Assembly (NCBI RefSeq): GCF_963169125.1
Contig: NC_084800.1
Span: 55,536,866 to 55,600,865 of the forward strand
Length of the DNA: 64,000 nucleotides
Origin: Humulus lupulus
Lineage: Eukaryota > Streptophyta > Magnoliopsida > Rosales > Cannabaceae
Direction of reading: 5' to 3'
Of the stretch, positions 1 to 10,404 are shown piece by piece (the first letter of the stretch is position 1; the number at the start of each line of letters is the position of its first letter). Made by a program: the position numbers and the translations under genes. The notes under the pieces were generated by a model. It worked only from the letters and a program-made list of their open reading frames with translations, had not been told where the DNA came from and searched no databases.

Positions 1-1956
1 CATTGACCTTCCGGTCGGTCCAGCATTAATACCCCATATGAGTCATTCAATGCCGACCTCGATTAGATCTAATCTTTATTTGGCCCGGCGTTCACAACGC
101 ACTGCCACTCCTGACCCTTGGGTCTGTAAAACACGACCAGTGCTCAGCCCGTGGTGAACTTAACTAATAAGTCACAGCTTCACAGATGGATCTGGCACCA
201 TTGTCGATTCTGACTAATAAGTCAGCGCCATACACAGGTAAGCCATGCCACCAATCCTATATCACATGTTCCATATCCATAAATGAGGCATTTAGCATGC
301 TTACTAAACAAGTATTAGTGCTATTAGGGCCACGCATAAACACAGAGGCTCAAGCTCTGAACAATATCATACTCAGTATATAAAGCATGTCCCAATCACA
401 TGTTTCTCTTGCATCATATGCAATATATCCAGCAATCCAACGTGCACCAATAACAGCCATGCATGTCACGCTTAATAACCAACCAACATGCATCAATGAT
501 AGCCATGCATGTCATACTCAATAATCAACCAACATGCATCATAATAGCCATGCATGTCACATATACACAGGGTGCATTTTTCTTACTTCAAAGTCGAGCT
601 AGAACGATTTAAAGAACGACCCTTGAGAACGATCAACCTTTAGTCCTTTAGCGGTCACCTAGTCATAACCAAATATAAGATACCATCAATAAAAATGGTC
701 AACATAAGTTTCCAAACCAATATCTAGCCTCCGGGACATCAATCCCCACTTAACCGGGTACTAGGATCAACCCCGAGGCCTATGGTAAGCATCCCTAGGC
801 TTAAAACACAATTTTGGTCAAATCTGCCCTGATGGGCCGCGGCTCACCAGAGCCATGCCGCGGCTCACCCTCCTGACATAGCCATTTTCACCTTTAAAGC
901 CATCACAGGCTGCGACACACCATAGACGGGCCGCGGCTCATTTCACAAACCAGCCAAGAAACCAGCACGCACCAACAAACTCTCCCCTGCGTTTTCCTCT
1001 CAAGCCAGCCCTTCAAACTTTTCCCAAACCCCAACCTAACACCCAATTCAACCACCGAACATCCTCTACAACTCACCCACATCAAAACCCAAAGTAAACA
1101 TCACCCAAACCTCCATTAATTCAAACTTTCTACAAGTGATTCACAAGTTAAAAACTAAAACTCAAAATAGAGTATGAACCAGAAATTAATGGTTGAAGCT
1201 TACCTCAAACACGATTTGAATCCTCTTTAATGGCTGAATTCAAGCTAAACATCCCCAAGCTTGACTCCCTAGCTTGTTTCCTCAAGACAGGCCCTCAAAA
1301 CCTAAAGAAGAGGGTGAAGGTGGACTTGTACGGGAAGGAAGGGAGAAAGAGAGGATAGGCTCTGTTTTGGTTCTGCATTTTCTACAGCCTTCATGTCATA
1401 TATATCCTTAGGGTCAAAAGACCGTAATGCCCCTAAGCCAAATAAACCCCTTTAAAGGCTTCCAAGGGTAAAACCGTCATTTCCCGCCTATCTCGTTAAT
1501 TATAATTAACGCTCTCCAATTCCCGCTATTCTCAATATTCCCAAATACCAATAAATCATATCCCATTATCCTTTAATTCCCGGTAATGATCTAATCATTA
1601 AATTCACCCCGAGACCCACCCCGAGCCCCGAACTTAAACCCGTTATGACTAGACCGAACACTTACATCTCATGATCGTCTCATGTCGATAAGCTCGAACC
1701 AATCCACCTTATAATGTGGCTATATTCATTAATCACAACCATGCACCCAAAATATACAATTACGCCCACAGTGGCCAAATTACCAAATTACCCTCATAAT
1801 TAACATATGAGCCCATATGCATGAATTCACCATCATATAATAATTTAATTCACGTAAACATGCATATAATCATTAAATACTATAATAACTCAATTATGGC
1901 CCTCCCGGCTTCCTAATCAAGGTTCTAAACCTTATTAGGAAATTTGGGGCATTACA
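1..1956 (-). mobile_element. Tekay/Del-like Ty3/gypsy LTR, reverse, cut by window edge
   Basis: The right edge reads GGGGCATTACA at 1946-1956, which on the minus strand is the LTR start TGTAATGCCCC. The last 30 or so bases match the right edge of the solo LTR ending at 38427, and the body shares long stretches with that LTR (the repeated CATGCATGTCAC motifs, the GGCCGCGGCTC island, the CATTATAATGTGG-type segment). The LTR starts at the right and runs leftward out of the window, so it is either a solo LTR or the 5' LTR of an element lying to the left. The small ORFs inside it have no recognisable domains. Confidence 0.8.
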
Positions 1957-3470
1957 GAAACAATTAAATCTGAAAAAGAAAAGAGAAAATGGCATTTCTC
2001 TTGACACACGAAGGCCCAACTCCAGCTGCCCAAAGAGACCCTCTAGGCTTATTTCCTTCCCAGCCCGAGCCGAGCCACACCTGACGCCGAGCCGAGCCAC
2101 GCGCCGCCGAGCCGAGCCACACCTGATGCCTGCCGATACCTGTCCTCCTGCCAGCCCTCTTCCTTCAACCATCTGAAGCAGCCAGCTTCGTTTCCTTCCA
2201 ATAGGCCCACACTTTTCCTTCAGCCCAACTCCCTTCATCCAGCCGCCTACGTGGCAGCCTCTCATTGGCTGGAAATGGGTCAATGGACCAGCTGCCACTA
2301 GCCACCTTCAACCCATATTTTGTGGGTATTGAGCCTTGCAAAATTGCCATTTTGAGCTTTAAATCTCATCTTTTTTGGTGCTTTAGAAAAATGGCATTTT
2401 GACCATACACCAAAATAACTAGGTTAATATTTATAATAAGATTTGATTTTTCAAAATCATATTTTATTATTAATATTTTGGATTTATTTTGTAAACCCCA
2501 AATTGTTATTTAATTTCTTTTTAGTCCTTTTCTCCCTCTATAAAAAGGGACTTTTTCTTCACATTTTGTATGTAATTTTTAGGTAACAAAACTCTACCAA
2601 ATTTTAGTCTCATTTATCATATTTTCTCTCTAGAATTTCATGAGAATGTCTAGCATAATAGGCTAACCTTCTTAGGAAGGTTAGGATGATCCTATATGCA
2701 CTATGACTTTGTTTGGTATTTTTGATTCACCATGTGCTTAAAGTTTATATATTTTAGTGATTTATTTTTTTTCATCTCTACTTCTTCATCTTATTATCTA
2801 TATTTATGTTTACTAATAGTATATAGATTTTGTCATGCACTTTTTATGTATTATCAAATTAGTGAAAATAATATAGATAATATCTTTATCATTTTCTCCA
2901 TCTCACTCATATATATGTACTTTTGCTAAAATCTATATAGAATTAGTCATGCTCTTTCTATGTATTTTATAAATAGTAAAAGTAATGTTTGTGTTAGGTT
3001 TTATGTCCAATCTTTTATTGTATTATTGCCAATGGTATAATGTTATTTTTAGATTTCTCATAAGATTTATCTCATCTTTCCATGGTAAAGAATAATAATC
3101 ACTTGAATACATTTTTGTAAAATATATTTGTGCATCAATGTTAAATCTTCCAAATGAATAGTTGGGATGTGAACTTCTCATTTGTGTAACTTTTGTGAAT
3201 CAAAGATCCAAATAAATAAGTATGCATATTGGTGACTCTTGATCCATCCTACTTGTTACTTATTGTTACATCACACTTTATTCTATCTTTATTTCTAATA
3301 TTTAAATCTCCAAAACAACAAAAAAATATCACTTGTTCTATTTTCTTCATATTATTTATCTCTAACATTTATTTATTGATCAACTTTATTTTTTTGCCTC
3401 CTTGTGGAATCGACCGCCCGATCTATACTAAGACAACCGCTAAGTGGAAGTCACGTTTGGGCGTTAAACA
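1957..3470 (+). mobile_element. Partial LTR remnant (LTR A) with TATA box
   Basis: This stretch is laid out like the solo LTR at 4409-6353. It has a C-rich block (about 2000-2330), a TATA-like TATAAAAA at 2539-2546, an AT-rich leader, and an end with GAATCGACC and CACGTTTGGGCG just before a terminal CA at 3470. Such an ending is common in plant Ty3/gypsy LTRs. Its left end is missing: the reverse LTR at 1-1956 abuts it directly. No primer-binding site follows 3470, so this is probably a solo or truncated LTR. No target-site duplication could be checked. The family is not identified. Confidence 0.5.
2066..2128. repeat. Three-copy 20-22 bp GC-rich tandem repeat
   Basis: CGAGCCGAGCCAC occurs at 2066, 2088 and 2108, spaced 22 and 20 bp, inside the C-rich block of LTR A. 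The period is not constant and I do not treat it as coding. Confidence 0.7.
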
Positions 3471-3853
3471 ATGAAATATATTTTGGACAGATGGTAAGTA
3501 AAGTACTCAACTTCAACACAAGAATTACATGTTATGTGAAAGTATGCATTATATGAATATTTTGTGAGTAAGTGGTATTAACATACATTGACACTTCATC
3601 ATAAATTTGTATGCATGACATAATAGTGATATGGTGAATTGTTGTATGATATAAGACCATGCATGATATAATGATGATTAATTATGTGATGCCTTAGCAA
3701 GTTTTATGCAACATAAAAGTAAGTTGTAATAAGAAGTTTAAGTTCAGTGCCACTATTTTGAAAAGGCAAATGAAAGTGTAAGTAAGTGTAAACGAAGGCC
3801 TATAGTTAGGTTCATAGTGGCAGCCCAATAAATTGGGCTAGGTTTTAGTTGAT
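3471..3853. other. AT-rich spacer, no gene seen
   Basis: AT-rich sequence between LTR A and the satellite. It has several ATGATAT/TATGCATG-like words but no long open frame, no LTR boundary and no recognised repeat. It may be an internal fragment of a decayed element. Confidence 0.4.
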
Positions 3854-4408
3854 ATGACCGTTGATTATGTCCAAAATAGTCCGTAATCACTCAATGATGC
3901 CTTAGAGTACAACATATGGCTGAGAATGATGACGATCAAGAACGATCTCTGCATTTTGAACACTAAAATAAACAAGAACACTCTTGATTAGTGCGATTAT
4001 TATTCATAGAACACTCTGCATAGCGATATAACAGTTGATTAGGTCTGAAATAGTCCATAATTATTCAAGGATTCCTTAGAATACCACATATAGGTGAGAT
4101 CGACAGTGATCGAGACCGATCTGTGCATTTTGAACATTAAAGTCAACAAGAACACTCTTGATTAGTGCGATTATTATTCTTAGAACACCCCGAATAGCAA
4201 TCCAACCGTTGATTAGGTCCGAAATAGTACATAATCACTCAAGGATGCCTTAGAATACCACATATAAGTGAGATCGATGACGATCGAGACCAACGCGCGC
4301 ATTTTGAACACTAAAGTCAACAAGAACATTCTTGATTAGTGCGATTATTATTCTTACAACACCACGAATAGCGATCTAACCGTTGATTAGGTCCGGAATA
4401 CTCCATAA
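3854..4408. repeat. 174-bp tandem satellite, left part of array
   Basis: The phase marker GTTGATTA recurs at 3860, 4034, 4208 and 4382, exactly 174 bp apart each time. Each monomer contains ACTCAAGGATGCCTTAGA, GCATTTTGAACA and TGATTAGTGCGATTATTATT with few substitutions. Unit length is in the range typical of plant centromeric and subtelomeric satellites, but only about 4.7 units are visible in total. The array is interrupted at 4408 by a solo LTR and resumes at 6354 in phase. Confidence 0.9.
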
Positions 4409-6353
4409 TGGATAACTCTACAAAATAGAGTTATTTTACCACTTTTTATGTGCTAATTGTTGCTTAATTCTTGAGTTTTTAAGTAATTTTGAATTTATTA
4501 AGCTTATTTTAATTTTATAGATTTTTTTGTGTGTTTTTATAGTTATTTTTTTGTAAAATATTGTAGTTAATTATTTAAGTTATTGTGTTTAGGGAAGTAA
4601 AAAATGTGTGTTTTATTGAAACTAAATGTTAAATTAAATTAAGTTGTAATTAATATTTTTAAAGAATTAATATGATTTATTTTATAATTGAAAATATTTT
4701 ATCATGACTTAATTTATATTATTTTGTGTAGGTAATATGATGTATTTTTGTGCTTGAAGTGGAATAAATGATAGAAAGTTTAAAAAGAAGGAAAATGGCA
4801 TTTCTGAAAAGCTAGGCCCAAAGGCCCACCTGCCTAGCCCTTTCCACCCAGCCACAACCATTCGGGTCCTCTGCCTTTCTTCTCACCAGCGTGCCAGGTG
4901 GCGGCATGTCTTCGCGCCACGTCCAACTTCACCATCTCCTTCACTTAGTCGTGCACCAAGTTTCTTCAGTACCTATCAGCACCCAACAAGCCTCCACGCC
5001 TCAGCCATCACACACAAGCCCAATTGCTCCCAGCAGCCTCACCAACGCCAGCTTCCAGCTCCAACAGTAGCCCGGCCCAGCGAAGCTTACCAGGCCCACT
5101 CGGCCCAAACGCCTACACCTCCTGCTCCAGCCCAGCCGAAATTGCCCAGACACCCACAGTTGCCTTCCCCTTTATTGAGCCCATAAATGGTCCCTTTGTC
5201 CCATTTGTCTAAAAATGTCATATTTTTACCCAATTTTCTACACATTTTACCCAAAACATCATCATTACACTCTATAATTTACCCATATTTGCCATATTAT
5301 TATTAATTTAATTAATTTAAATTGATTATTTTAATACTCATTTTTTGGCTATAAATAAGGGATTTGAGTGCATATTTTGAGAGGAGGTTACCACACTACA
5401 CATTCTACACTTCCAAGTCCTCTCCATTCTCTTCATTTTCTTCTTCTTTTTGGTTAATTTTCTATGTATTTTTAGAGGAACAATTTGGGGGTTTTCCTCC
5501 AAATTTTCCAATCTATGTTTGTAATTTTTTGTTGGTATTTTCTATTCTAGTTATGAGTTTCTAATCTTTTTAAGATTATTAAGGTGATGATGAAACAATA
5601 TGTAACTAGATAATATTTATATTGTATGTTGATTTTCCATTTTGTGCAATAAAGTTTATGAATTTTCTTCTTCAAATATTTTCTTTCATCTTAAATATCT
5701 TGTATTTTTTATTGTTAGAACATATTTACACTTTGTTCTTCATTAGTGCAAAAACATAATATTCTTTGTGTAAGATGTGTCATTAAATTGTCCACATCCA
5801 ATGCTTAGAACAAAAATATTATGTTTTGCTTTATAAATAATGTTCATTGATTTATTTGTTGTTTCATTAGGTTGATTTACAATAAATGCTTTGAAATTAT
5901 AATTTTAAAAAGTGAAGAAAAATCTTATCTTTTTAGAAGTAATTTGTGCTTAAAATTATAAATCTATTTGGAAAATGATAGTTTGATTTATTTTAACTAT
6001 CACTGAAACTTGGGAATCAATGTGCTTATAAATATTATTGAACTTATATTTTGTGGATTCTAATCCTTAATAATCTTATTTTACCTTCTTGTTTACAATT
6101 ATTAATTTAGTAATATATATTGTCTGTAATATCTTTATTTTAAATCTTTTATTTTATTTTATTTTCACAAATTCTCATCAATCTTTGGGACTAGGTTAGA
6201 ATTTATTAATTGTTGTTTAAAATAGTTTTCTTTTCGATTTTAGACAACTCATTTGGGTTCGACATCCTTGCTTACACGATCACTATTCTATATGAACGAT
6301 TCATGCGCTTGCGATTTATAAATATTTAAAATATACCCGTTTTGGGTCTATCA
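4409..6353 (+). mobile_element. Solo LTR (LTR B), 1945 bp, inserted in the satellite
   Basis: It starts TGGATAACTC and ends GGGTCTATCA, flanked by ATAA at 4405-4408 and 6354-6357. Removing the LTR and one ATAA restores the 174-bp period exactly (27 + 147 bp), so both boundaries are secure; a 5-bp ATAAT duplication is an alternative reading. A TATA box, TATAAATA, lies at 5350-5357 after a C-rich block at about 4810-5215. The AT-rich 3' half ends with a GGGTTCGACATCC-like segment resembling Athila/Tat-type Ty3/gypsy LTR ends. No internal region is present, so the element was probably lost by LTR-LTR recombination. Confidence 0.85.
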
Positions 6354-6623
6354 ATAATCACTCAAGGATGCCTTAGAGTACCACATATAGGTGAGATCGA
6401 TGGCGATCGAGACCAATCTCTGCATTTTCAACACTAAAATCAATAAGAACACTCTTAATTAGTGCGATTATTATTCTTAGAACACCCTGAATAGCGATCC
6501 AACCATTGATTAGATTTGGAATAGTACATAATCATTCAACGATGCCTTAGAATATCACATATACATGAGATCGACGGCGATTGAGACCGATTTGTGCATT
6601 TTAAACACTAAAGTCAATAAGAA
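6354..6623. repeat. 174-bp tandem satellite, right part of array
   Basis: This continues the array in phase after LTR B. The next phase marker (ATTGATTA, one change) is at 6505. The fifth unit is cut after 119 bp by the 5' LTR starting at 6624. Confidence 0.9.
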
Positions 6624-8968
6624 TGTAATGCCCCGGATTCCCAAATGTGGTTTAATGGCTGGATTAGTAGGCCGAGAGGGCCATAACTGTTTAATTATGC
6701 CATTAAATGTGTTTATGCATGTTTATGAGAATTATATTATAGTATGATGTTAAATGCATGCATATGAGTCCACATTTGTTTACAGGGGTGTTTTGGTAAT
6801 TTGGCCCGTTGAGGGTATAATTGAATATTTGTTTGCGTGTTAATGATATATTATGAGACCACATTATAATGTGGATTGGTTCGAGTATTTCGACATGAGA
6901 CGATCTTTAAACATGATTTATCGGTTTGGTCATAACAGGTTTGAGCTCAGGGCTCGGGGTGAGTCTCGGGGTGATATTAATGGTTATAGCATTACCGGGG
7001 ATTTTAGGGTAACGGGATATGAATTATTGGTGTTTGAGGATATTGAGATTAGCGGGAATTGGGAAGCGTTAATTATGATTAACGGTGTAAGCGGGAGGTA
7101 CCAATTTTACCCTTGTGATGGTTTTAGAGGCTTTGGATGACACAAGGGTATTTTGGTCATTTTAGGGAGGATATATGTGACTTTAGGTGGCTGTTGGCTG
7201 TAGAAAGTGGTAGACTAAACAGGACAAAAACAGAGACTCTCATCTTCCTTTCCCGTACACAACCTCCTCCATTGCCTTCTTTGGTGTTTTGAGCTCAAGG
7301 TGGGATATCAAGCTAAGGAACTTCAAGGCTGAGTTAGTAGACTTGGTTCTGCTTGTGTGGGAAGTTCAAAACAGGTTTTAAGGTAAGTTTTGATCATTGA
7401 ACCCAAGTTATGCTCTGTTTTGGTTGCTAGTTTCAGCCTTAGAATTTTGATGTGGAAAGTGTGAATCAAAGGGAGTTTTAGTGTTGGTTTGATTGGGATT
7501 TGATGAGGGTGAGCTATGGGTGTTATTTGGGGGTTGAAGAGGTTTTATGATGGTTTGAAGGACTGGTTTGAGAGAAAATAGCAAAGGGGAAAATTTTGGT
7601 GCGTGTGGCCGACTTAGCTGTTTTGGGCTGGGCGCTGCGGCGCAGTAGGGGTGCGCCGCGGCCCTTGGCGTCTGGAAGGGGGAGTCCCTCTCTGTTTGAG
7701 GGTGCGTCGTGGCGCATCAGGGGAGGGCCGCGACCCTTAAGGCCAATTTTGCCAAAATGTGATTTTTAGCTTGGGGATTCAAACCATAGGCCTCGGGGTT
7801 GGACCTAGTACCCGGTTGGGTAGTATTTGATGTCTCGGGGGCTGGGATTTGGTTTGGGAACCCTCGGTTATCATTTTTATTGATGAATCCTATAATTTGG
7901 TTATGACGAGGTGACCGTCAAGGGATTTAAAGGTTGATCGTTCTCAGGGGTCGTTCATATAATAATTCTCACTTGAACCAGAGGCAAGAAAACGGTGTAT
8001 GAATACAGTTGCACCCTGTATAGGTATATGACATGCATGGTTTGTTATTGGAGCATGTTGGTTGATATATGTGGATGTGGATTGCATATTAGATGCTGTT
8101 GTACGTTGATTACCTGTTTAAGACACTGACTAATCAGGGACCGACTCTAAAGTCGAGAATCACGCATTGAATGGCTCTATGGCATTAATGCTAGACTGAC
8201 CCTAGGGTCGATGAACTTATAAGCGCTTGCCTGGTCTACGACCAGATGAACATAGCCAAGGTATATGATCCCGGTGACCGTTTGTCACATGGCTAAGGGA
8301 CGTTGTCCATAGTTTCGACTCTAGAGTCGTGAGGAAGGTTATGTTGGTAACTAATCACCATACACCTGTCCTGACCAAGCTTATGAAAGAATCACTTATC
8401 AGGTAAGCCCTGGTGACCCTATCGTCACATGGCTAGAGGGAGCGATGCTCATTATTGTGATTTTGGCTATTGTCACCTATTTTTTGGACTGATAGTCCTG
8501 AATGGTTATTATGATCGTTGTTGATATTATATCATGTTTTATTGTGTTTTCTTGCTGGGCCTTGGCTCATGGGTGCTACGTGGTGCAGGTAAAGGGAAGG
8601 AAAAACTTAATTAACCCTGAGTGGAGAGCTTGGGCGATGTGGTGTACATACAGGGCCGCTTGATCGCCACGGTCAAGGTGTTCTCAGAGGGACTAGGAGT
8701 TTACCCTATTTTTGCCGCTTAGGCCGGCGGGGACTGTAAATCTGAAACAATAGCAACTCTTTTGTATTACGAACTACTTGTAAACATTTTGAAAGGCTCA
8801 CGAGCCATTTGTTTACTTAATGAAATGTACCCTTTCCTTTTTATTGGTTTTTCACCTTAACCTGATAATAGCACCTAGATCACGTTTTTAACCAAAGGAC
8901 TCGGGTAGCGAGTCAAATTTCCGGTTCACTGTTCACCGTAACTGTTCTGGGGTGACTAGGGCGTTACA
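6624..8968 (+). repeat. 5' LTR of Tekay-like element
   Basis: Starts TGTAATGCCCC and ends AGGGCGTTACA, 2345 bp. It is clearly the same subfamily as the reverse solo LTR at 41701-44075 (2375 bp): the last 100 bases match the first 100 of that LTR in reverse complement with few changes. The five bases before it are AAGAA; the partner target-site copy is missing because the 3' end of the element is lost. A GC-rich island lies at about 7620-7740 within an otherwise AT-rich LTR. Confidence 0.9.
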
Positions 8969-8990
8969 ACTTGGTATCAGAGCGATGCCA
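8969..8990 (+). other. Primer-binding site (tRNA-iMet type)
   Basis: TTGGTATCAGAGC follows the LTR after a 2-base gap. TGGTATCAGAGC is complementary to the 3' end of plant initiator tRNA-Met, the usual primer of plant Ty3/gypsy elements. Confidence 0.88.
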
Positions 8991-9406
8991 AGGTTAGGGT
9001 TCCTGTAGACTGGCTGGGTATGTACACACATCACTGAAGTTAAGCTCGACTCATGGTTTGGTAACTATTTATGTGGTTACATGTATAATTGTCTAAATGT
9101 GATATATATGCTCTACCTGTGTGCATGAGATACTATGTTGAGCCTGTGCCCTGACATATTATATCTTCAGCAAATGTGTGCTAATTAGTACTGAGATTGC
9201 TGGCGCCTGCTTATTAGTATGGTTGTTTATTATGTGATACATGCTCAGTGCTGAGTGCCATGAACATGTATCTGATTGTGAATATTGAATGACTGTGGAA
9301 TGTGATAATTGTCTGTTGTTCTTGGACCGTGAGGCGGCAAGAGGTTTAGTTAATACTACCTGACTGGCCGTATTGATTATTGTTTCAGTAAGGTATCAGT
9401 GACAGA

Positions 9407-9740
9407 ATGAACCCAGAGCATACAGACACTGCAGCTGGCTAGAGTGGTCAGGGTCAGAATAATGACAACAGCCAGGGTCTAGAGAATGACCAATCTCAGG
9501 TTCCACAGCCAGCACCTGTAAACTGGCAGCAGATGTTTGATGATTTGCAGGCTATAGTGATAAAACAGGGAGAGGAGCTTCGCCTCCTAAGACAGCAGCA
9601 AGTGCCTGTGGTGGCCAGTGTTGCAGAGGCACCTTCTGTGTCGATGCCAGTTATTGGGCAGCTGCCTGGGGTTGAAAACAGATTGGAACCTCTTTATGAG
9701 AGGTTCAAGAAACAACAACCTCCTGTGTTTGAAGGCAGTG
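9407..9740 (+). pseudogene. Gag N-terminus of Tekay-like element (left half)
   Basis: An ATG at 9407 opens a frame that meets an in-frame TAG at 9440-9442 after 11 codons, then stays open to the nested insertion. The visible part is Gln-rich with a short helical stretch (the LQAIVIKQGEELRLLRQQQ region) and ends at RFKKQQPPVFEGSAD. Gag in this family coats the RNA and builds virus-like particles in the cytoplasm. From 9407 to 9745 is exactly 113 codons, and the frame resumes at 15676 once the insertion and one target-site copy are removed, so this is one gene split by the nested element. Confidence 0.8.
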
Positions 9741-9745
9741 CCGAT

Positions 9746-10359
9746 TGTGGCGTGCTGCCCCTTTGGCACACCCACATGGGGCCATTTTGTAATGAGCATG
9801 CCTTGGTGCTTGATCATTAGTCAAGTCTTGCACCAAGCAACCTCATGGGATAGGGTAGTGGCAGTTTTGTAATATTGCATATGTCTCCCAGACAAAAATC
9901 ATATATGTTCCTGGGAAGACTTTATTTCCCTAGAAGGCTCCTTAGGGGGAGGTGACCTGGTGACTTAGGGAAGCACCATGGCCATCAGTAGATAGGGGCC
10001 AAAGCTGTGTACTCCCTTGCCCTATCAAGGCTATATATTAATGAAATAACATTTATCCATACTTGCCCCTGTGTACTTCCTTGTTGCTTATGTGTTACTT
10101 GTTTGTTACCTTCGTTGGGCCTTTGTGTGCCACTTGCCTTGTTGTGTGCTTTGTGTTGTGTGGACGTTCCTAGGAATGACTTGCTTTGTGCTTGCTCATA
10201 CTTCGTTATTGCCCGTTGCATGTCCGAGATGTGTATGTGGCTAACCGCTGAGTCTGTTTGCCTGTAGGTGTGTGTTGTAGGCTGACTTGCTAGCTTGAAG
10301 AGTCTGCAAGTGCCGCACGTTCCGTCTAGTTGGAATCCCCAAATAGCCGGTCCGTGACA
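9746..10359 (+). repeat. 5' LTR of the chromovirus
   Basis: Begins TGTGGCGTGC and ends CCGTGACA, 614 bp. A TATA-like TATATATTA lies near 10032. The last 30 bases contain an in-frame ATG (10330) upstream of the real gag start; it is not needed for the polyprotein. Confidence 0.95.
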
Positions 10360-10376
10360 GTTGGTATCAGAGCCAA
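10360..10376 (+). other. Primer-binding site of the chromovirus
   Basis: TTGGTATCAGAGCC starts one base after the LTR and matches the 3' end of initiator tRNA-Met. Confidence 0.9.
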
Positions 10377-10404
10377 GTTAGAAAGCGCTTGGCAAAAACA
10401 CACT

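Noticed and set aside
1894..2298. 134-residue minus-strand frame
   Set aside because: It lies across an LTR boundary in a C-rich block and has no recognisable domain.
5024..5212. Pro/Ser-rich plus-strand frame in LTR B
   Set aside because: Its composition follows from the C-rich block; it has no homology I recognise and is inside an LTR.
10330..10404. Longer start for the chromovirus polyprotein at 10330
   Set aside because: The first 25 codons lie in the LTR and across the primer-binding site; the ATG at 10405 begins the conserved coiled-coil Gag.
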